Below, in pieces: positions 54,841 through 64,000 of a stretch of DNA of 64,000 bases. Location: the NCBI GenBank assembly GCA_036365515.1, contig CM070877.1, forward strand, positions 84,790,522-84,854,521, in the 5' to 3' direction. Position numbers and translations under genes: made by a program. The notes beneath the pieces are model-generated. The model was not told the origin of the DNA, made no database searches, and saw only the letters and a program-made list of their open reading frames with translations. The stretch's first letter is position 1. Every line of letters starts with the position of its first letter. The stretch is from Torymus aiolomorphi. Taxonomy: Eukaryota; Arthropoda; Insecta; Hymenoptera; Torymidae.

Positions 54841-57800
54841 AAATTTTATTGAAAATATTTTTGAAAATATTTGCGTTTTTGTTGTCGCACGATAACAAGA
54901 GCAACAATTATCCAAACGTCCTGAAATTTGGCACAGATGTAGCTTTTATATATCTGCTGATCGAGTTCGTTGCCCAAAAAAATCAGTCCATTACGAAAAA
55001 AGATATTCAAGATTAAAAATTTTTTTTTTAATTTTTGAATCAAATTTTTTCGGAGAATACTTGATTAATTGACTTAAAACTTTAACCACTTATTAATCTT
55101 ATAGAAAACCACATTTGGTTAAAATTTCAAGAGAATGTCTTTATTTGTTTTTTAGAAAAAAATTATTTTTGAAACAATTTGCGTTTTCGTTGTCGCACGA
55201 TAACAAGAGCAAAAATTATCCAATCGTCCTGAAATTTGGCACAGATGTAGCTTTTATATATCTGCTGATCGAGTTCATTGCCCAAAAAAATCGGCCCATT
55301 ACGAAAAAAGATATTTGAGATTAAAAATTTTTTGTCTAAATTTTTGAATTGCATTTTTTCGGAGAATACTTGATTAATTGACTTAAAACTTTAACCAATT
55401 ATTAATCTTATAGAAAACCACATTTGGTTAAAATTTCAAGAGAATGTCTTTATTTGTTTTTTAGAAAAAAATTATTTTTGAAACAATTTGCGTTTTCGTT
55501 GTCGCACGATAACAAGAGCAAAAATTATCCAATCGTCCTGAAATTTGGCACAGATGTAGCTTTTATATATCTGCTGATCGAGTTCATTGCCCAAAAAAAT
55601 CGGCCCATTACGAAAAAAGATATTTGAGATTAAAAATTTTTTGTCTAAATTTTTGAATTGCATTTTTTCGGAGAATACTTGATTTATTGACTTAAAACTT
55701 TAACCACTTATTAAGCTTATAGAAAACCACATTTGGTTAAAATTTAAAGAGATTATCTTCATTTGTTTTTTAGAAAAAAATTATTTTTGAAAAAATTTGC
55801 GTTTTCGTTGTCGCACGATAACAAGAGCAAAAATTATCCAATCGTCCTGAAATTTGGCACAGATGTAGCTTTTATATATCTGCTGATCGAATTCGTTGCC
55901 CAAAAAAATCGGTCCATTACGAAAAAAGATATTTGAGATTAAAAATTTTTTGTTCAAATTTTTGAATCGCATTTTTTCGGAGAATACTTGATTTATTGAT
56001 TTAAAACTTTAACCACTTATTAAACTTATAGAAGACTATATTTGGTTAAAATTTCAAGAGATTATCTTCATTTGTTTTTTAGAAAAAAATTATTTTTGAA
56101 AAAATTTGCGTTTTTGTTGTCGCATGATAACAAGAACAAAAATTATCCAATGGTCCTGAAATTTCGCACAGATGTAGCTTTTATACATCTGCTGATCGAG
56201 TTCGTTGCCCAAAAAAAACGGTTCATTACGAAAAAAGATATTCGAGGTTAAAAATTTTTTGTTTAAATTTTTGAATCGCATTTTATCGGAGAATATTTGA
56301 TTTATTGACTTAAAACATTGACCACTTATTAAGCTTATAGAAAACCACATTTGGGTAAAATTTAAAGAGATTATCTTCATTTGTTTCTTAGAAAAAAATT
56401 ATTTTTGAAAAAATTTGCGTTTTCGTTGTCGCACGATAACAAGAGCAAAAATTATCCAATCGTCCTGAAATTTGGCACAGATGTAGCTTTTATATATCTG
56501 CTGAACGAGTTCGTTGCCCAAAAAAATCGGTCCATTACGAAAAAAGATATTTGAGATTAAAAATTATTTGTTTAAATTTTTGAATCGCATTTTTTCGGAG
56601 AATATTTGATTTATTGACTTAAAACATTAACCACTTATTAAGCTTATAGAAAACCACATTTGGGTAAAATTTAAAGAGATTATCTTCATTTGTTTCTTAG
56701 AAAAAATTATTTTTGAAAAAATTTGCGTTTTCGTTGTCGCAAGATAACAACAGCAAAAATTATCCAATCGTCCCGAAATTTGGCACAGATGTAGCTTTTA
56801 TATATCTGCTGACCGAGTTCATTGCCCAAAAAAATCGGTCCTTTACGACAAAAGATATTCAAGATTAAAAATTTTTTTTTTAATTTTTGAATCAAATTTT
56901 TTCGGAGAATACTTGATTTATTGACTTAAAACTTTAACCACTTATTAAGCTTATAGAAAAGCACATTTGGTTAAAATTTCAAGAGAATGTCTTTATTTGT
57001 TTTTTAGAAAAAATTATTTTTGAAACAATTTGCGTTTTTGTTGTCGCACGATAACAAGAGCAACAATTATCCAAACGTCCTGAAATTTGGCACAGATGTA
57101 GCTTTTATATATCTGCTGATCGAGTTCGTTGCCCAAAAAAATCAGTCCATTACGAAAAAAGATATTCAAGATTAAAAATTTTTTTAATTTTTGAATCAAA
57201 TTTTTTCGGAGAATACTTGATTAATTGACTTAAAACTTTAACCACTTAATAATCTTATAGAAAACCACATTTGGTTAAAATTTCAAGAGAATGTCTTTAT
57301 TTGTTTTTTAGAAAAAAATTATTTTTGAAACAATTTGCGTTTTCGTTGTCGCACGATAACAAGAGCAAAAATTATCCAATCGTCCTGAAATTTGGCACAG
57401 ATGTAGCTTTTATATATCTGCTGATCGAGTTCATTGCCCAAAAAAATCGGCCCATTACGAAAAAAGATATTTGAGATTAAAAATTTTTTGTCTAAATTTT
57501 TGAATTGCATTTTTTCGGAGAATACTTGATTTATTGACTTAAAACTTTAACCACTTATTAAGCTTATAGAAAACCACATTTGGTTAAAATTTAAAGAGAT
57601 TATCTTCATTTGTTTTTTAGAAAAAAATTATTTTTGAAAAAATTTGCGTTTTCGTTGTCGCACGATAACAAGAGCAAAAATTATCCAATCGTCCTGAAAT
57701 TTGGCACAGATGTAGCTTTTATATATCTGCTGATCGAATTCGTTGCCCAAAAAAATCGGTCCATTACGAAAAAAGATATTTGAGATTAAAAATTTTTTGT

Positions 57801-60800
57801 TCAAATTTTTGAATCGCATTTTTTCGGAGAATACTTGATTTATTGATTTAAAACTTTAACCACTTATTAAACTTATAGAAGACTATATTTGGTTAAAATT
57901 TCAAGAGATTATCTTCATTTGTTTTTTAGAAAAAAATTATTTTTGAAAAAATTTGCGTTTTTGTTGTCGCACGATAACAAGAACAAAAATTATCCAATGG
58001 TCCTGAAATTTGGCACAGATGTAGCTTTTATATATCTGCTGATCGAGTTCGTTGCCCAAAAAAAACGGTTCATTACGAAAAAAGATATTCGAGGTTAAAA
58101 ATTTTTTGTTTAAATTTTTGAATCGCATTTTATCGGAGAATATTTGATTTATTGACTTAAAATATTGAACACTTATTAAGCTTATAGAAAACCACATTTG
58201 GGTAAAATTTAAAGAGATTATCTTCATTTGTTTCTTAGAAAAAAATTATTTTTGAAAAAATTTGCGTTTTCGTTGTCGCACGAGAACAACAGCAAAAATT
58301 ATCCAATAGTCACGAAATTTGGCACAGAAGTGGCTTTTATATATCTGCTGATCGAGTTCGTTGCCCAAAAAAATCGGTCCATTACGACAAAAGATATTCG
58401 AGATTAAAAATTTTTTTTTTAATTTTTGAATCGCATTATTTCGGAGAATACTTGATTTATTGACTTAAAACTTTAACCACTTATTAAGCGTATAGAAGAC
58501 TATATTTGGTTAAAATTTCAAGAGATTATTATCTTCATTTGTTTTTTTAGAAAAAAATTATTTTTGAAAAAATTTGCGTTTTCGTTATCGCACGATAACA
58601 AGAGCAAAAATTATCCGATCGTCCTGAAATTTGGCACAGATGTAGCTTTTATATATCTGCTGATCGAGTTCATTGCCCAAAAAAATCGGTCCATTACGAA
58701 AAAAGATATTTGAGATTAAAAATTATTTGTTTAAATTTTTGAATCGCATTTTTTCGGAGAATATTTGATTTATTGACTTAAAACATTAACCACTTATTAA
58801 GCTTATAGAAAACCACATTTGGGTAAAATTTAAAGAGATTATCTTCATTTGTTTCTTAGAAAAAAATTATTTTTGAAAAAATTTGCGTTTTCGTTGTCGC
58901 AAGATAACAACAGCAAAAATTATCCAATCGTCCCGAAATTTGGCACAGATGTAGCTTTTATATATCTGCTGATCGAGTTCCTTGCCCAAAAAAATCGGTC
59001 CATTACGAAAAAAGATATTCGAGATTAAAAATATTATTTTTAATTTTTGAATCGCATTTTTTCGGAGAATACTTGATTTATTGACTTATAACTTTAACCA
59101 CTTATTAACCTTATAGAAGACTATATTAGGTTAAAATTTCCAGAGATTATCTTCATTTCTTTTTTTAGAAAAAAATTATTTTTTAAAAAATGTGCGTTTT
59201 CGTTGTCGCACGATAACAAGAGCAAAAATTATCCAATCGTCCTGAAATTTGGCACAGATGTAGCTTTTATATATCTGCTGAACGAGTTCGTTGCCCAAAA
59301 AAATCGGTCCATTACGAAAAAAGATATTTGAGATTAAAAATTATTTGTTTAAATTTTTGAATCGCATTTTTTCGGAGAATATTTGATTTATTGACTTAAA
59401 ACATTAACCACTTATTAAGCTTATAGAAAACCACATTTGGGTAAAATTTAAAGAGATTATCTTCATTTGTTTCTTAGAAAAAAATTATTTTTGAAAAAAT
59501 TTGCGTTTTCGTTGTCGCAAGATAACAACAGCAAAAATTATCCAATCGTCCCGAAATTTGGCACAGATGTAGCTTTTATATATCTGCTGACCGAGTTCAT
59601 TGCCCAAAACAATCGGTCCTTTACGACAAAAGATATTCAAGATTAAAAATTTTTTTTTTAATTTTTGAATCAAATTTTTTCGGAGAATACTTGATTTATT
59701 GACTTAAAACTTTAACCACTTATTAAGCTTATAGAAAAGCACATTTGGTTAAAATTTCAAGAGAATGTCTTTATTTGTTTTTTAGAAAAAAATTATTTTT
59801 GAAACAATTTGCGTTTTCGTTGTCGCACGATAACAAGAGCAAAAATTATCCAATCGTCCTGAAAGTTGGCACAGATGTAGCTTTTATATATCTGCTGATC
59901 GAATTCGTTGCCCAAAAAAATCGGTCCATTACGAAAAAAGATATTTGAGATTAAAAATTTTTTGTTAAAATTTTTGAATCGCATTTTTTCGGAGAATACT
60001 TGATTTATTGATTTAAAACTTTAACCACTTATTAAACTTATAGAAGACTATATTTGGTTAAAATTTCAAGAGATTATCTTCATTTGTTTTTTAGAAAAAA
60101 ATTATTTTTGAAAAAATTTGCGTTTTCGTTGTCGTACGATAACAAGAGCAAAAATTATCCGATCGTCCTGAAATTTGGCACAGATGTAGCTTTTATATAT
60201 CTGCTGATCGAGTTCATTGCCCAAAAAAATCGGTCCATTACGAAAAAAGATATTTGAGATTAAAAATTATTTGTTTAAATTTTTGAATCGCATTTTTTCG
60301 GAGAATATTTGATTTATTGACTTAAAACATTAACCACTTATTAAGCTTATAGAAAACCACATTTGGGTAAAATTTAAAGAGATTATCTTCATTTGTTTCT
60401 TAGAAAAAAATTATTTTTGAAAAAATTTGCGTTTTCGTTGTCGCAAGATAACAACAGCAAAAATTATCCAATCGTCCCGAAATTTGGCACAGATGTAGCT
60501 TTTATATATCTGCTGATCGAGTTCCTTGCCCAAAAAAATCGGTCCATTACGAAAAAAGATATTCGAGATTAAAAATATTATTTTTAATTTTTGAATAGCA
60601 TTTTTTCGGAGAATACTTGATTTATTGACTTATAACTTTAACCACTTATTAACCTTATAGAAGACTATATTAGGTTAAAATTTCCAGAGATTATCTTCAT
60701 TTCTTTTTTTAGAAAAAAATTATTTTTTAAAAAATGTGCGTTTTCGTTGTCGCACGATAACAAGAGCAAAAATTATCCAATCGTCCTGAAATTTGGCACA

Positions 60801-63800
60801 GATGTAGCTTTTATATATCTGCTGAACGAGTTCGTTGCCCAAAAAAATCGGTCCATTACGAAAAAAGATATTTGAGATTAAAAATTATTTGTTTAAATTT
60901 TTGAATCGCATTTTTTCGGAGAATATTTGATTTATTGACTTAAAACATTAACCACTTATTAAGCTTATAGAAAACCACATTTGGGTAAAATTTAAAGAGA
61001 TTATCTTCATTTGTTTCTTAGAAAAAAATTATTTTTGAAAAAATTTGCGTTTTCGTTGTCGCAAGATAACAACAGCAAAAATTATCCAATCGTCCCGAAA
61101 TTTGGCACAGATGTAGCTTTTATATATCTGCTGACCGAGTTCATTGCCCAAAAAAATCGGTCCTTTACGACAAAAGATATTCAAGATTAAAAATTTTTTT
61201 TTTAATTTTTGAATCAAATTTTTTCGGAGAATACTTGATTTATTGACTTAAAACTTTAACCACTTATTAAGCTTATAGAAAAGCACATTTGGTTAAAATT
61301 TCAAGAGAATGTCTTTATTTGTTTTTTAGAAAAAAATTATTTTTGAAACAATTTGCGTTTTCGTTGTCGCACGATAACAAGAGCAAAAATTATCCAATCG
61401 TCCTGAAAGTTGGCACAGATGTAGCTTTTATATATCTGCTGATCGAATTCGTTGCCCAAAAAAATCGGTCCATTACGAAAAAAGATATTTGAGATTAAAA
61501 ATTTTTTGTTAAAATTTTTGAATCGCATTTTTCGGAGAATACTTGATTTATTGATTTAAAACTTTAACCACTTATTAAACTTATAGAAGACTATATTTGG
61601 TTAAAATTTCAAGAGATTATCTTCATTTGTTTTTTAGAAAAAAATTGTTTTTGAAAAAATTTGCGTTTTCGTTGTCGTACGATAACAAGAGCAAAAATTA
61701 TCCGATCGTCCTGAAATTTGGCACAGATGTAGCTTTTATATATCTGCTGATCGAGTTCATTGCCCAAAAAAATCGGTCCATTACGAAAAAAGATATTTGA
61801 GATTAAAAATTATTTGTTTAAATTTTTGAATCGCATTTTATCGGAGAATATTTGATTTATTGACTTAAAACATTAACCACTTATTAAGCTTATAGAAAAC
61901 CACATTTGGTTAAAATTTAAAGAGCTTATCTTCATTTGTTTTTTAGAAAAAAATTATTTTTGACAAAATTTGCGTTTTTGTTGTCGCACGATAACAAGAG
62001 GAAAAATTTTCCAATCGTCCTGAAATTTGGCACAGATGTAGCTTTTATATATCTGCTGAACGAGTTCGTTGCCCAAAAAAATCGGTCCATTACGAAAAAA
62101 GATATTTGAGATTAAAAATTATTTGTTTAAATTTTTGAATCGCATTTTTTCGGAGAATATTTGATTTATTGACTTAAAACATTAACCACTTATTAAGCTT
62201 ATAGAAAACCACATTTGGGTAAAATTTAAAGAGATTATCTTCATTTGTTTCTTAGAAAAAAATTATTTTTGAAAAAATTTGCGTTTTCGTTGTCGCAAGA
62301 TAACAACAGCAAAAATTATCCAATCGTCCCGAAATTTGGCACAGATGTAGCTTTTATATATCTGCTGATCGAGTTCCTTGCCCAAAAAAATCGGTCCATT
62401 ACGAAAAAAGATATTCGAGATTAAAAATATTATTTTTAATTTTTGAATAGCATTTTTTCGGAGAATACTTGATTTATTGACTTATAACTTTAACCACTTA
62501 TTAACCTTATAGAAGACTATATTAGGTTAAAATTTCCAGAGATTATCTTCATTTGTTTTTTTAGAAAAAAATTATTTTTTAAAAAATTTGCGTTTTCGTT
62601 GTCGCACGATAACAAGAGCAAGAATTATCCAATCGTCCTGAAATTTGGCACAGATGTAGCTTTTATATATCTGCTGAACGAGTTCGTTGCCCAAAAAAAT
62701 CGGTCCATTACGAAAAAAGATATTTGAGATTAAAAATTATTTGTTTAAATTTTTGAATCGCATTTTTTCGGAGAATATTTGATTTATTGACTTAAAACAT
62801 TAACCACTTATTAAGCTTATAGAAAACCACATTTGGGTAAAATTTAAAGAGATTATCTTCATTTGTTTCTTAGAAAAAAATTATTTTTGAAAAAATTTGC
62901 GTTTTCGTTGTCGCAAGATAACAACAGCAAAAATTATCCAATCGTCCCGAAATTTGGCACAGATGTAGCTTTTATATATCTGCTGATCGAGTTCATTGCC
63001 CAAAAAAATCGGCCCTTTACGACAAAAGATATTCAAGATTAAAAATTTTTTTTTTAATTTTTGAATCAAATTTTTTCGGAGAATACTTGATTTATTGACT
63101 TAAAACTTTAACCACTTATTAAGCTTATAGAAAAGCACATTTGGTTACAATTTCAAGAGAATGTCTTTATTTGTTTTTTAGAAAAAAATTATTTTTGAAA
63201 CAATTTGCGTTTTCGTTGTCGCACGATAACAAGAGCAAAAAGTATCCAATCGTCCTGAAATTTGGCACAGATGTAGCTTTTATATATCTGCTGATCGAAT
63301 TAGTTGCCCAAAAAAATCGGTCCATTACGAAAAAAGATATTTGAGATTAAAAATTTTTTGTTCAAATTTTTGAATCGCATTTTTTCGGAGAATACTTGAT
63401 TTATTGATTTAAAACTTTAACCACTTATTAAACTTATAGAAGACTATATTTGGTTAAAATTTCAAGAGATTATCTTCATTTGTTTTTTAGAAAAAAATTA
63501 TTTTTGAAAAAATTTGCGTTTTTGTTGTCGCACGATAACAAGAACAAAAATTATCCAATCGTCCTGAAATTTGGCACAGATGTAGCTTTTATATATCTGC
63601 TGATCGAGTTCGTTGCCCAAAAAAACGGTTCATTACGAAAAAAGATATTCGAGGTTAAAAATTTTTTGTTTAAATTTTTGAATCGCATTTTATCGGAGAA
63701 TATTTGATTTATTGACTTAAAACATTAACCACTTATTAAGCTTATAGAAAACCACATTTGGGTAAAATTTAAAGAGATTATCTTCATTTGTTTCTTAGAA

Positions 63801-64000
63801 AAAAATTACTTTTGAAAAAATTTGCGTTTTCGTTGTCGCACGATAACAACAGCAAAAATTATCCAATAGCCACGAAATTTGGCACAGAAGTAGCTTTTAT
63901 ATATCTGCTGATCGAGTTCGTTGCCCAAAAAAATCGGTCCATTACGACAAATGATATTCGAGATTAAAAATTTTTTTTTTAATTTTTGAATCGCATTATT
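54841..64000 (+). repeat. Second satellite array (class A monomers), running off the window
   Basis: About 30 monomers of ~309 bp lie in the same orientation as the first array. The array begins mid-monomer (GAAAATATTTGCGTTTTTG) with no left-end module. Higher-order structure is visible: 55163 and 55472 are adjacent near-identical monomers; the 55472 type recurs at 57319; and the 59485 type recurs at 61029 and, with small changes, at 62881 (five- and six-monomer steps). Class B monomers are absent. The right end is outside the window. Confidence 0.85.

Noticed and set aside
26610..63707. Dozens of 60-97-codon open frames on both strands, e.g. those translating HDNKSKNYPIVLKFGTDVAF and ISNIFFRSGPIFLGNELD
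   Set aside because: They recur once per ~309-bp satellite monomer on both strands, mostly without ATG starts at a conserved place, and share the repeat's variants. They are by-products of a repeated sequence, not a gene family.
26041..63960. CRISPR-like regular spacing
   Set aside because: Units are ~309 bp and contiguous, with no short repeat/unique spacer alternation; the setting is eukaryotic satellite DNA.

Overview
The window is eukaryotic repeat DNA, almost certainly from an arthropod and probably an insect. It is AT-rich, has no bacterial gene organisation, and its reading frames are broken by stops, frameshifts and short introns. All recognisable coding sequence belongs to mobile elements; I found no intact host gene, rRNA or canonical tRNA. 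Species cannot be told from the sequence; a hymenopteran would fit but is not shown.

Layout. 1-4.8 kb: two head-to-tail, decayed copies (minus strand) of a cysteine-rich transposase-like gene with shared upstream DNA. 4.9-6.6 kb: a decayed pogo/Tc5-like transposase with a CENP-B-type DNA-binding domain. 6.6-10.74 kb: a mosaic of one AT-rich repeat family (called R1) in both orientations, enclosing a Helitron Rep fragment, a 163-bp MITE-like element and a second transposase remnant. 10.74-23.28 kb: a minus-strand, gag-only LTR retroelement. Its gag frame is split by a 7.65-kb DNA transposon (11808-19453) with 2.6-kb terminal inverted repeats and a 3-bp GCT target duplication. The inverted repeats carry the 5' exons of the transposase gene and a tRNA-like Pol III unit. 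24.2-25.6 kb: most of a Crypton tyrosine-recombinase gene (minus strand).

25.58-50.25 kb: the most striking object, a composite element of about 24.7 kb. It starts with a hairpin and a (TG)n tract, continues through tens of copies of a ~309-bp satellite with higher-order repeat structure, and ends in a hairpin. An 11-bp subterminal inverted repeat links its two ends. It interrupts the Crypton reading frame inside a T run: the first 32 codons lie at 50247-50342 and the rest at 24239-25575. This architecture resembles Helentron/HINE (DINE-1-like) rolling-circle elements, greatly enlarged by satellite amplification.

50.3-54.8 kb: mostly AT-rich spacer with repeat fragments and a textbook Helitron 3' end. 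54.84 kb to the window edge: a second array of the same satellite, without visible ends.

The elements form a layered record of insertions: a DNA transposon inside a retroelement, a rolling-circle-type element inside a Crypton, and R1 fragments on both sides of a Helitron Rep gene. Satellite amplification then dominates the right 60% of the window.
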